42,832 nt of DNA from a virus: IMG/VR virus record IMGVR_UViG_3300045283_000099, positions 1 through 42,832 of that record. One strand, 5' to 3'. Each line of letters opens with the position of its first letter. The first letter of the stretch is position 1. The notes under the pieces were generated by a model that worked only from the letters and a program-made list of their open reading frames with translations, had not been told where the DNA came from and searched no databases. Below are positions 30,663-37,730 of this stretch, piece by piece. Position numbers and translations under genes: made by a program.

Positions 30663-30848
30663 ATGGCTACGAAAAAAATGATTACAGCGGCGCAGTTTGC
30701 CGCACAGTGGAGTATTTCCCCGGTGTGGGTGCGCCGACTGTGCCAGCAAGCGCGCATTAAAGGCGCTGTGAAGGTCGGGCGCGATTGGCTTGTGCCTGAT
30801 ACTGCGAAATATCCACAGCTATTCAAGCGCGGTCCGAAACCGGCATGA
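30663..30848 (+). CDS. Small HTH (excisionase/MerR-like) regulator
   Basis: 61 residues from ATG 30663. The ITAAQFAAQWSISPVWVRRLCQQARIKGAVKVGRDWLVPDTA segment is the winged-helix DNA-binding fold of excisionase/AlpA-type proteins. It has no ribosome site and seems to be read from a leaderless mRNA. Sitting at the divergent control region, it probably controls one or both early promoters. Confidence 0.65.
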   Translation: MATKKMITAAQFAAQWSISPVWVRRLCQQARIKGAVKVGRDWLVPDTAKYPQLFKRGPKPA

Positions 30849-31051
30849 TCGAAACCACCACGCCGGAATTGCCGGACGAGCGGTGCGGCACTTGCGCGAT
30901 GGCACGACCGGCTGACGACGCGAGCGGCGTCCTGCACGCGGCAGGCTGGCTGCACTGCGAGCACCATCGCGCATGGGAATTCGTATCGCCGCTGCACGGA
31001 TGCCACTTCGATCCGTCGCGCTGGCTCGCCAAACCGAGGGGAAAGCCGTGA
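30845..31051 (+). CDS. Small Cys/His-rich protein
   Basis: A 68-residue protein from ATG 30845 overlapping the previous stop. CGTCAMARP near residue 14, C and HHRAWEFVSPLHGCHF further on form a likely zinc site. Similar small Cys-rich proteins are common in early phage regions. No specific function is seen. Confidence 0.5.
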   Translation: MIETTTPELPDERCGTCAMARPADDASGVLHAAGWLHCEHHRAWEFVSPLHGCHFDPSRWLAKPRGKP

Positions 31052-31386
31052 AGGATTGGAAACTCAAGCGCACGGCCCAATGCATCGGATGCCCCTGGCG
31101 CGTTGAGACCGACCCGCACGATATACCGAATGGCTACGACGTGGAAAAACACCGCGCGCTATCTGCGACGATAGCAACGCCTGGCGACATATCCGGCATT
31201 TTCGAGCCCATGCACATTATGGCGTGCCATGAAACCGAGGCCGCGCATTGCATTGGATGGCTCGCAAATCAACTCGGTCCTGGCAACAATATTCCGCTGC
31301 GGATCGCCATGACCGGCTGTTCTAACGCAAAATCGATCCGGCTTCGCGGAAAGCAGCACGCGACATTTGAGGATACGTTGCCGTGA
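31048..31386 (+). CDS. DUF6283-type protein
   Basis: A 112-residue protein from GTG 31048. CIGCPWRVETDPHDIPNGYDVEKHRAL near the start, then HIMACHETEAAHCIGWLA, match the DUF6283 arrangement (CxxCPWR followed by C-H and C-GWL). Cysteines probably bind zinc. The biological role of the family is not established. Overlaps both neighbours by 4 bases. Confidence 0.65.
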   Translation: MKDWKLKRTAQCIGCPWRVETDPHDIPNGYDVEKHRALSATIATPGDISGIFEPMHIMACHETEAAHCIGWLANQLGPGNNIPLRIAMTGCSNAKSIRLRGKQHATFEDTLP

Positions 31387-31682
31387 AAGAGTTGATCCCG
31401 CCGCTTCTCCTGCGCGCAGGCCCCCTCTCAATCGAGCGCATCGGCGCCGAGCTCGGCAATCCGAACGATCGCACCCTGCGCGCCTGGCTCACTGCGCTGC
31501 GCGACGAAGGGCGCATTGTGCAGCGGTACGCGGGCAGGAACGGCATAAACGGGCGCGTCTATGCCTACGACATCGCGCCTGCGTATTCGCCGCTGCCGAC
31601 GATGCGGGCGACGGAATACCGGCAGCGGATGCCCACGGGCACCCCGCCCGAGGCCGTGCGGCGGCTTTTCCGGCTGGAGTAA
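31383..31682 (+). CDS. Winged-helix protein
   Basis: A 99-residue protein from GTG 31383. LIPPLLLRAGPLSIERIGAELGNPNDRTLRAWLTALRDEGRIVQRY is a winged helix-turn-helix and is followed by a strand pair (GRVYAYDIA). It may regulate transcription or replication. It is the last gene before the hairpin-rich gap. Confidence 0.55.
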   Translation: MKELIPPLLLRAGPLSIERIGAELGNPNDRTLRAWLTALRDEGRIVQRYAGRNGINGRVYAYDIAPAYSPLPTMRATEYRQRMPTGTPPEAVRRLFRLE

Positions 31683-32027
31683 GGGGTAGGGCAGGGTGGT
31701 GCTAAACTGCGCTCTAACCGGCCGCGGTAAGTTCCCTCCTGCCGCCGGCTAGGCCCCGGCTCGCTTTCCTATGCCGCGCACGGGTTCCGGGGCCGACCAG
31801 AATGCTGACCTCGGCGCGGTGTGGCTCCTGCGCCGAGGCGGGGGCAGTGAATGCTCGGCGCGTGCGGCAACCGGAGCTCGCGCGCGGCTGAGACAGCCCC
31901 CGGCGTGCGGGTTGCGCCGGGGGCGAACAGAACGCTCGACCGCACGGTAATCCTATCGCCGCGCCGGAGAAGCTAGGCCCGGATCTGGCGCTGCGTCAGT
32001 CCGGGCCGCCTACGGAGCACGATCGCG
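31683..32027 (+). ncRNA. 345-nt GC-rich hairpin array, no gene: candidate structured RNA/leader
   Basis: No convincing open frame is present. At least four strong inverted repeats lie in series: 31752-31759 with 31787-31794 (8 bp), 31809-31817 with 31830-31838 (9 bp), 31896-31905 with 31915-31924 (10 bp), and 31976-31990 with 31994-32007 (14 pairs with one bulged T and one G-T). Short motifs recur between them (GAATGCT at 31800 and 31849, GAACGCT at 31930). No hairpin is followed by a T-run, so they are not classical terminators. The last one ends 7 bases before the GGAG of the Mom-like gene. It may be a regulatory leader or an independent RNA. Confidence 0.5.
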
Positions 32028-32489
32028 ATGCTGTGCGAACAATTGCAACTCGATACCGGCGCCATTTTCGAGCAGGTGCGCGACGGCGACCACACAGTGC
32101 GCTGCATTTTCAACCGGCATTATTCGCGCAGGCATTACGCCGATGGTCGCGCGCCTTATCTATTCGTCGGGCCAGGGCAAAAAATGGTGCTGCTCACGCC
32201 GGATGCGCGTGCTATTTTCGTATGGCGTAAATTCATTAGTGACGACAATCAGAGCGGGATTAATTGCGCCGTGTTTCGCAATGAGGGACTGATTCAGTCC
32301 AGCGATTTGATCCGCGAGGCGATGCGTCTCGCGTGGCTGCGCTGGCCGGGTGAGCGGTTTTACACCTATGTCAATCCGCGCGCCATACGTAGCATAAACC
32401 CAGGCGCTTGTTTCAAATTCGCTGGCTGGCGGCATTGCGGCCAAACTAAGGGCGGATTAGTGATTTTAGAGGCACTGCCATCGTTATGA
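32028..32489 (+). CDS. Mom-like / GNAT-fold protein, possible DNA-modification enzyme
   Basis: A 153-residue protein. NRHYSRRHYADGRAPYLFVGPGQKMVLLT is followed by a FVWRKFISDDNQSGINCAVFRNEG section, SSDLIREAMRLAWLRWPGERFYTYVNP and GACFKFAGWRHCGQTKGGLVILE. The order strand, Ser/Leu-Ile helix, Tyr-x-x-strand, Gly-rich turn resembles the GNAT fold and the Mom protein of phage Mu, which makes a modified adenine in DNA to escape restriction. The match is loose, so I give it only as the best guess. GGAG at 32014-32017 precedes the start, next to a strong hairpin. Confidence 0.45.
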   Translation: MLCEQLQLDTGAIFEQVRDGDHTVRCIFNRHYSRRHYADGRAPYLFVGPGQKMVLLTPDARAIFVWRKFISDDNQSGINCAVFRNEGLIQSSDLIREAMRLAWLRWPGERFYTYVNPRAIRSINPGACFKFAGWRHCGQTKGGLVILEALPSL

Positions 32490-32665
32490 TCGTCAGCCGC
32501 AGAAAGCCAGGCCCCGACCACTCAGCGGTGATGCGCGGGATTGCGCGCATGCGCCGGTTCGAGCGGGAGCGGGCGCAGTGGATTCGAGAGCATCCCGGCG
32601 CCAGCCATGACGAACTGCGCCGGGCGATGGATGAACTTGCGGCAAGGCTGACGCCAGGGGGTTAA
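32486..32665 (+). CDS. Small basic protein
   Basis: A 59-residue open frame from ATG 32486 that overlaps the previous stop. It is Arg-rich (SRRKPGPDHSAVMRGIARMRRFERERAQWIREHPG) and helical, suggesting nucleic-acid binding. Its TAA shares bases with the stop of the convergent gene (TTAA at 32662-32665). Confidence 0.5.
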   Translation: MIVSRRKPGPDHSAVMRGIARMRRFERERAQWIREHPGASHDELRRAMDELAARLTPGG

Positions 32666-32862
32666 AGCAGGCGCTGCCTGAGCATCGCGTCGGCAATCAT
32701 GTAGGCCCGTTCGACCAGGCGCAGGAACGTGTACGGTTGTTCTGATGCGTTTAGGCGTTCGTGCGCGACTGGCAATGCCTTTGCCGCGAAGTAATCGCGC
32801 AGGCTCATTCCAAGCTCTTTATCGGATGCGCCGGGGAACGCGGGGCCGCCGTCGGGCTTCAT
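32662..32862 (-). CDS. Small unknown phage protein
   Basis: 66 residues from ATG 32862. It begins with DGGPAFPGASDKELGMSLRDYFAAKALP, a pattern widely met in small phage proteins of unknown role. Overlaps the helicase stop by 4 bases and ends at the convergent point of two operons. Confidence 0.6.
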   Translation of the reverse strand: MKPDGGPAFPGASDKELGMSLRDYFAAKALPVAHERLNASEQPYTFLRLVERAYMIADAMLRQRLL

Positions 32863-33749
32863 TGGCCATCCTCGTCGCGCACCACGGAAAATTGTTTGGC
32901 AAGCTGGCTGTAGCGCCCGGTCAACCTGTCGTAGCGCAGCGTCACCATGCCGGGGCGCCCCAAGTGCTTGAAGCGCATCTTTTGCACGTGGATATCCACG
33001 TCCCGGCATTTCGGGTCGGACAAATCACGGTGCACGGTGATGCAGGCATCGGCCTTGTTCCACCAGTGCTGGCTGTCCGATATCGTGTCGGGCGTAGGAA
33101 TCGGTAACTTGCCGTTGCTGTCCAGGCGCTTCAATTTCTGCGGATGCGCGACAATCCAAACGTGGGTGCGCCGCTCGCGCGCCCACTGGCGCACCATGCC
33201 GAGCGTTTGTGAAACGTATTCCGTCATCGACATGTGGGCAGGGCGCATGTGCTCAAGCTCGTTCCAAGGATCAACAATCAGGCCGCGCTTGGCGTCGGAA
33301 AAGTCGTCATCGAAAAAAACGGACGCATCGCGCAAGATTTCGTGCATCGAAACGGGTTCGTCCTGCTTGTGATCGAGAAAAAAGAAGCGCTGCGCCACTT
33401 CGTCTATGGCCTCTTTCACTTCGTCCACGCTCATGCGTTCGGTGGGCCCGGCGCGGAACGGCTTATTCGTCACTTTTTCCAGCCACTTCGAGATATGCAA
33501 CTCATGCGGCAGATTTTCGGGCGAGAAAATCGCAAAGCGCCATCCCTGATAGGCCAAATTGAGCATAAGCGCGTCCAGCCATTCCGATTTACCGGAACCC
33601 GGCCAGCCGGTAAGGATGGTAAGCATCCCCGGCGCGACCGTGTAATGCTTGTCCAGTTCGGGCCAGCCGGTTTTATCCCCGCGTGGGAGTCCGGTTTCGT
33701 ACAGGCGCAGGACACGATCGCGCAGTTGATCGATGCGCACGATTTTCAT
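32859..33749 (-). CDS. DnaB-type replicative helicase (RecA core only)
   Basis: A 296-residue protein. Walker A GWPGSGKS at 48-55, preceded by TVAPGMLTILTGWPG, Walker B in RGLIVDPWNELEH, an HVWIVAHPQK strand and a later QKMRFKHLGRPGMVTLRYD region match the DnaB/Twinkle-type helicase C-terminal domain. The N-terminal primase or DnaB N-domain is absent. It would unwind DNA at the replication fork. Overlaps the neighbouring replication gene by 4 bases. Confidence 0.75.
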   Translation of the reverse strand: MKIVRIDQLRDRVLRLYETGLPRGDKTGWPELDKHYTVAPGMLTILTGWPGSGKSEWLDALMLNLAYQGWRFAIFSPENLPHELHISKWLEKVTNKPFRAGPTERMSVDEVKEAIDEVAQRFFFLDHKQDEPVSMHEILRDASVFFDDDFSDAKRGLIVDPWNELEHMRPAHMSMTEYVSQTLGMVRQWARERRTHVWIVAHPQKLKRLDSNGKLPIPTPDTISDSQHWWNKADACITVHRDLSDPKCRDVDIHVQKMRFKHLGRPGMVTLRYDRLTGRYSQLAKQFSVVRDEDGQ

Positions 33750-34420
33750 ATCACCAGCCTATCTGGATCATGGTCCGGTTTGACTTCATCTTCCCATCGG
33801 CGCGCGTTCAGCCATTTCGCAGGGTAGGGGATAAACTGGCCGTTTTCCTTCGACCATTGGCCGTTTGATTTCTGCGCCGCGACGGCGGCAAGGATGCGCG
33901 CCTGCAAGTCGGCGTCTGGATTTTGTTCAATCCAGGCGTGAATCGCGTCCGCTTTTGCTTCTTTTCGCGGATATAGTTCCCAGAAGGCGGAAAACCCGGC
34001 AGGCGGCTCGCCGTTGCCTTTATCGGACGGTTTTTTAGCTGATTGCGCTGCGCTTGCAGTCGGTGCCACATAGCCGCCCGCAATGTGTTCCTTGCCCCAC
34101 GGCGGCATGGGTAACTTGCTCGCCTTCGCCCACCGGCGCTGGTTCCAGTTCTCGACCGCGGCATATTTTTTGCCGTTGACGGCATAGGCGCTCAGCAATT
34201 CGATTTCAATGAGTTCCGCCGTGCACTTGGCGATCCGCTCAAGGTCGAATTGGTCCCGGCCAGGCAGCGCCCGGATTTTCAGGTTCATCGGATCAATGTC
34301 GAGCAATCCGAAATCGTCAGCAATCAGTAAAAGCCGCACATAGAGCAATTCCGCCGCCTCGCTGACGGAATTTATCTTCACCGACCACAAGAGGCCGGAG
34401 CGCAGAACCCGATCAGGCAT
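33746..34420 (-). CDS. Replication initiation/helicase-loader-like protein
   Basis: 224 residues from ATG 34420. The N-terminal 80 residues (RVLRSGLLWSVKINSVSEAAELLYVRLLLIADDFGLLDIDPMNLKIRALP) form a winged-helix DNA-binding domain known from phage replication proteins. A linker is followed by FSAFWELYPRKEAKADAIHAWIEQNPDADLQARILAAV, a typical C-terminal element of phage DnaT/O-like proteins. It sits between the helicase and the origin-like gap, as expected for an initiator or loader. Confidence 0.65.
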   Translation of the reverse strand: MPDRVLRSGLLWSVKINSVSEAAELLYVRLLLIADDFGLLDIDPMNLKIRALPGRDQFDLERIAKCTAELIEIELLSAYAVNGKKYAAVENWNQRRWAKASKLPMPPWGKEHIAGGYVAPTASAAQSAKKPSDKGNGEPPAGFSAFWELYPRKEAKADAIHAWIEQNPDADLQARILAAVAAQKSNGQWSKENGQFIPYPAKWLNARRWEDEVKPDHDPDRLVI

Positions 34421-34619
34421 TTTCGGTTGCCGGTCCGCACGACAATCGAGATTGCAGCCAGCGATCAAGGTCCGCCCTCCTGTATCTGATCTGGTTTCCT
34501 ACGCGGATAAATGGGGGTCCGTAGTCAGACCTCAGCCGCCAAGCCGCAAGCGTCCCTCGGTGCACCTGGAGTGCATCGGCAGCTTGCTGGGGCGTCAGCA
34601 GTGTATTCAGTTCACCCAT
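34413..34619 (-). CDS. Excisionase/MerR-like HTH regulator
   Basis: 68 residues from ATG 34619. LLTPQQAADALQVHRGTLAAWRLRSDYGPPFIRVGNQIRYRRADLDRWLQSRL is a complete HTH_17-type domain. There is no ribosome site; the -10 box ends 6 bases upstream, so the mRNA is probably leaderless. It overlaps the replication gene by 8 bases and probably controls this promoter. Confidence 0.7.
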   Translation of the reverse strand: MGELNTLLTPQQAADALQVHRGTLAAWRLRSDYGPPFIRVGNQIRYRRADLDRWLQSRLSCGPATENA

Positions 34620-34625
34620 GCACAA

Positions 34626-34653
34626 ATCATACGCAAGATTGCCAAATACGCAA
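34626..34653 (-). promoter_or_regulatory. Leftward replication-operon promoter, probably leaderless
   Basis: On the - strand TTGCGT (34648-34653) is followed after 16 bases by TATGAT (34626-34631). The start point would be at about 34619-34620, at or one base before the ATG. Confidence 0.6.
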
Positions 34654-34656
34654 GAT
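34630..34656. repeat. Paired 10-bp direct repeats over the promoter
   Basis: TACGCAAGAT occurs at 34630-34639 and again at 34647-34656, 17 bases apart, covering the -10 and -35 boxes on the same face shift. It could be a two-site operator for the HTH protein. Confidence 0.6.
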
Positions 34657-35295
34657 CGTTCTATATCTGTTCCCGTAATCTCACAGTGAAATCACTGTGT
34701 TGCAACTGTGTTTCCTCAGTGTTCTCACCCACGCTGTTACTGTTACTGATACTGTAAACCCTCTTCCCCGACCGTTCCTGCGCCACGACCGACTGCGCGC
34801 CTTCGGCTTGCCAGCGGTCAACACCTGTTCAACAACCGCTGCACGACCGTTGAACGACCGTTCCCGTTCTCCTCCACCTCGCGCGTCCATACTCTAAATC
34901 AAATCGTAGTGATCGCTTACTAACTGTCAGTAGTTCGACAGAGTGGACGACAAACCGGAAAAGGGGTCACCCGCCACCCCTGATTGCTACTTATAGTCAT
35001 CATCGCAGCCAGACGAAACGGCGCCAGGACGGACGCCAGGACGGCCTCCGCGCCTACCGTTCGTCCGCAGTGCAGCATGGCGGAAAATTGGCAATGGTAG
35101 CCAAAGCGGTCTTATGTAAAACGATTGTGACAGCGTTTAGACTTGTTCCAATCGCACCGCACCACGCGCCGTCACGGCCTCGACCTGGCGCCGCGCCGAT
35201 CTTTGGGACCGCTGGCCGGCCACGGACGGGGGTGTGCATTTGCAGGTGACGCCTCAGCGAAAATATGGACTCCCTGCCCCATTTTGCACAATTGT
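34657..35295. other. Origin-like gene-free region with iterons and palindromes
   Basis: No convincing gene lies between 34620 and 35351. The region holds an 8-bp-arm palindrome at 34682-34699 (CACAGTGA AA TCACTGTG), a run of four near-identical hexamers (CTGTTA, CTGTTA, CTGATA, CTGTAA at 34734-34757), three copies of CGACCGTT (34769, 34844, 34855) with a fourth variant at 34786, an inverted pair GTTCAAC/GTTGAAC at 34827 and 34849, and an 11-bp tandem repeat at 35022-35032 and 35034-35044. Together with the adjacent initiator and helicase genes this fits a replication origin. Confidence 0.5.
34682..34699. promoter_or_regulatory. Perfect inverted repeat, operator-like
   Basis: Arms of 8 bases separated by AA form a symmetric dimer site. 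It lies upstream of the leftward replication promoter. Extra half-sites (AACTGTG, TCAGTG) follow within 30 bases. Confidence 0.5.
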
Positions 35296-35323
35296 TTGAC
35301 ATTTTTAACCGATCGGCTATGCT
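35296..35323 (+). promoter_or_regulatory. Strong rightward promoter
   Basis: TTGACA (35296-35301), a 16-base spacer and TATGCT (35318-35323) make a near-consensus sigma70 promoter. Transcription would begin near 35330, ahead of an AGGGAGGGGG ribosome site and ATG 35352. Confidence 0.75.
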
Positions 35324-35351
35324 TTACTCTTTACGTAGGGAGGGGGTAAAA

Positions 35352-35570
35352 ATGGGGTCCGTGGAAGAGAGATACCTGGAAGGCATCCCTGTACTTTCCA
35401 GGGGAGTGATGGAACGGGCGTTTGCTGGTACAGGCAGTCCGCGCAACGCCATCAAGGCGAAGTGTCTGGACTGCTCGAACTGGCAGAGGCAGGAGATAAC
35501 GCATTGCCGTGTCTTGACGTGTCCCTTGCATGCTTGGAGGCCATTTCAGAAGGCGGCAGGGGCGGGGTGA
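35352..35570 (+). CDS. Small zinc-finger protein
   Basis: 72 residues from ATG 35352 behind an unusually long purine ribosome site. The core GSPRNAIKAKCLDCSNWQRQEITHCRVLTCPLHAWRPF contains a CxxC-x(10)-CxxxxxC-P-L pattern common in small phage proteins of unknown role. First gene after the rightward promoter. Confidence 0.65.
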   Translation: MGSVEERYLEGIPVLSRGVMERAFAGTGSPRNAIKAKCLDCSNWQRQEITHCRVLTCPLHAWRPFQKAAGAG

Positions 35571-35773
35571 AGGTGAAGTGGTGCCCGGGGTGCCTGGAGG
35601 AGAAGCACGTGGGGCTGTTTGGACGGAACAAGGGCAGGCATGACGGCTTGGCGTGCTATTGCCTGCCTTGCAACGCTCGGCTGGTGCGCGAGCACAGGAT
35701 ACGGACCGGTAAGGTGAAGCCTGGGCGAAAAGTGGGCAGGCCGAGGAAGGGGGCGGCGTGCAAGGGCGGGTGA
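35567..35773 (+). CDS. Zinc-ribbon protein with AT-hook-like tail
   Basis: 68 residues from GTG 35567. CPGC near residue 6 and CLPC near 32 form a zinc ribbon; the tail KVKPGRKVGRPRKG includes GRPRKG, the AT-hook core that binds the minor groove. Overlaps the previous stop and the start of the methyltransferase gene by 16 bases. It is probably DNA-binding. Confidence 0.55.
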   Translation: MKVKWCPGCLEEKHVGLFGRNKGRHDGLACYCLPCNARLVREHRIRTGKVKPGRKVGRPRKGAACKGG

Positions 35774-36675
35774 TCGTCGGGGATTGCCGGGTGGTGCTGC
35801 CTAGCTTGCAGGCGGGCAGTGTGAATTGCTGCGTGACGTCGCCGCCTTATTGGGGCTTGCGCGATTACGGCGTAGCAGATCAGATTGGATTGGAAAGCAC
35901 GCCGGCTGAATACGTGGCGCAGATGGTTGCCGTGTTCCGCGAAGTGCGGCGCGTGCTGCGCGACGATGGGACGCTGTGGTTGAACCTGGGGGATTGTTAC
36001 TCGTCGTCGAATCACGGAAGCGGCGGCAAGACGAAATTTGCCGCTGACAAGCGCACGCCTGGAATGTTTTTTGACGGGACCGGGTTAGATGATGGGCTTG
36101 CGTCGAAAAATCTTGCCGGCATCCCTTGGCGCGTTGCGTTCGCATTGCAAGCCGATGGCTGGTATCTGCGCCAGGACATCATATGGGCGAAGCCAAATCC
36201 GATGCCCGAGTCCGTCACCGACCGCTGCACAAAATCACATGAATACATTTTTTTGCTGAGCAAGAGCGCGAACTATTACTTCGATGCCGACGCTATTGCA
36301 GAAGACACGGTTTATCCAATTGGATCCAGAAAGGATGTGAAGAAAGGTTTTTTTCAAGGCAAGACGGCGGAGCAAGATCAGCCGGCATTCCGGGCGATAC
36401 GCGACACGCGCAACAAGCGCTCCGTCTGGACCGTCGCCACGCAGGGATACCCGGAAAGCCATTTCGCTGTATTTCCTCCGGCGCTGATCGAGCCGTGCAT
36501 CGCGGCGGGATGTCCTGTTGGCGGCGTGGTGCTCGATCCATTCGGCGGCAGCGGCACCACAGGGCGGGCCGCCGAGGCACTTGGCCGGAATTGGCTGCTG
36601 ATCGAACTGAACGAAAATTACGCCAAATTGTGCGCCGCCCGCACGCGCCAGATTGCGATGGAGTTGACGGCGTGA
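35758..36675 (+). CDS. Beta-class DNA methyltransferase (N4-cytosine/N6-adenine type)
   Basis: 305 residues from GTG 35758. Catalytic motif TSPPYWG at 27-33 comes before the AdoMet-binding DPFGGSGTT at about 260-268, the beta-class order. SPPY is found in N4-cytosine enzymes and in some N6-adenine ones. No restriction partner is nearby, so it is an orphan enzyme, probably shielding phage DNA from host restriction. It overlaps the resolvase start by 4 bases. Confidence 0.85.
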   Translation: MQGRVIVGDCRVVLPSLQAGSVNCCVTSPPYWGLRDYGVADQIGLESTPAEYVAQMVAVFREVRRVLRDDGTLWLNLGDCYSSSNHGSGGKTKFAADKRTPGMFFDGTGLDDGLASKNLAGIPWRVAFALQADGWYLRQDIIWAKPNPMPESVTDRCTKSHEYIFLLSKSANYYFDADAIAEDTVYPIGSRKDVKKGFFQGKTAEQDQPAFRAIRDTRNKRSVWTVATQGYPESHFAVFPPALIEPCIAAGCPVGGVVLDPFGGSGTTGRAAEALGRNWLLIELNENYAKLCAARTRQIAMELTA

Positions 36676-37187
36676 TTATCGGACTTGATCCGGGGACGAC
36701 TGAGAGCGCGTTCGTGGTGCTGCATGATGGCGCGCCCGCCTTGCACGGCAAGGAATCGAATTACGAAGTCTTGGCGCGTCTGCGGGCCGAGTGGGAGATT
36801 GGGGACTGCCTGCTTGCGATCGAGGACATAGCCAGCATGGGGATGGCAGTCGGTCGGGAGATATTCCAGACCGTGAAATGGATAGGCCGCTTTCAGGAAG
36901 CGTGGGAGCGCCGCGGCGGGACAGTGCGGTTGATTTACCGGCGCGAGGTTAAACTGTTCCTGTGCGAATCGAGCAAAGCCAATGATTCCAACATTCGCGC
37001 CGCGATCATCGACAGGTACGGCGGGCAGGCTGCGGCGATCGGTGTCAAGAAGTCACCGGGTCCGCTCTATGGCATCAAGTCGGATCGGTGGTCGGCACTC
37101 GCTTGTGCGCTTTGTGCAGAAGGCAAACCAGCGCCGTCGCAGTTGATTATGCCGCCACAGAAGCAACCTTCCGAGCAACTTTTTTGA
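36672..37187 (+). CDS. RuvC-like Holliday junction resolvase
   Basis: 171 residues from GTG 36672. IIGLDPGTTESAFVVL at the N-terminus (first catalytic Asp), LLAIEDIASMGMAVG (Glu) and RWSALACAL near the end with an Asp just before give the RNase H-fold resolvase layout. It would trim branched DNA before packaging. The adjacent terminase gene supports that; the HNH gene between them may be a later insertion. Confidence 0.7.
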   Translation: MIIGLDPGTTESAFVVLHDGAPALHGKESNYEVLARLRAEWEIGDCLLAIEDIASMGMAVGREIFQTVKWIGRFQEAWERRGGTVRLIYRREVKLFLCESSKANDSNIRAAIIDRYGGQAAAIGVKKSPGPLYGIKSDRWSALACALCAEGKPAPSQLIMPPQKQPSEQLF

Positions 37188-37198
37188 CGGAGAAAACA

Positions 37199-37717
37199 GT
37201 GGACGAGGAATGGCGTCCGGTTGTTGGCTTTGAAGAATATTTGGAGATTTCTTCTCACGGTAGAGTGCGCAGCTTACCCAAGAAAGACCGACTTGGGAGA
37301 ATACATCATGGGCGATTTCTGCATTTGCGCATGTCTGGAAGATATATGCGAACACGGCTTTGCTTGAATGGCGTAAAGCGCGAATTGTGCGTTCATCAAA
37401 TGGTGCTTGAAGCGTTCGTTGGTCCAAGGCCGGAAGGAATGCAGGCGTGCCATTTTCCAGACAGAAGCACTAGGAATAATCGGCTTGAGAATTTACGATG
37501 GGACACCGGATCAGAAAACACTATCGACAAAATTCGACACGGAACAATAGCTTGCGGAGAGCGTAACGGATTTTCCATACTTACAGCGCAGGACGTTCTT
37601 GAGATCAGGGAGAAACTGAAACACGGCGGAAAAAATAGAACGTTGGGACGCGAGTATGGCGTATCAGGAACCCACATCAAGCGAATAGGTCTGAGGCTGG
37701 TTTGGAATCATGTTTAG
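37199..37717 (+). CDS. HNH endonuclease with NUMOD4-like domain
   Basis: 172 residues from GTG 37199 (GGAG 6 bases upstream). EEWRPVVGFEEYLEISSHGRVRS is the NUMOD4 module; VHQMVLEAFVGPRPEGMQACHF-DRSTRNNRLENLRW is the HNH core, followed by an HTH-like tail (LTAQDVLEIREKLKHGGKNRTLGREYGVSGTHIKRIGL). Base composition is more AT-rich than neighbours. It is inserted between resolvase and terminase genes, a usual homing site. Confidence 0.8.
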   Translation: MDEEWRPVVGFEEYLEISSHGRVRSLPKKDRLGRIHHGRFLHLRMSGRYMRTRLCLNGVKRELCVHQMVLEAFVGPRPEGMQACHFPDRSTRNNRLENLRWDTGSENTIDKIRHGTIACGERNGFSILTAQDVLEIREKLKHGGKNRTLGREYGVSGTHIKRIGLRLVWNHV

Positions 37718-37730
37718 CGGAGCATGATCC

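Noticed and set aside
31976-32007. Rho-independent terminator
   Set aside because: The stem is strong, but no T-run follows; it precedes a ribosome site instead.
31683-32027. tRNA or CRISPR array in the hairpin-rich gap
   Set aside because: No cloverleaf with T-arm sequence and no evenly spaced identical repeats were found.
34452-35349. Small open frames (34452-34757, 34697-34897, 35054-35302, 35143-35349)
   Set aside because: No ribosome sites, low-quality composition, and they run across the repeats and promoters of the origin-like gap.
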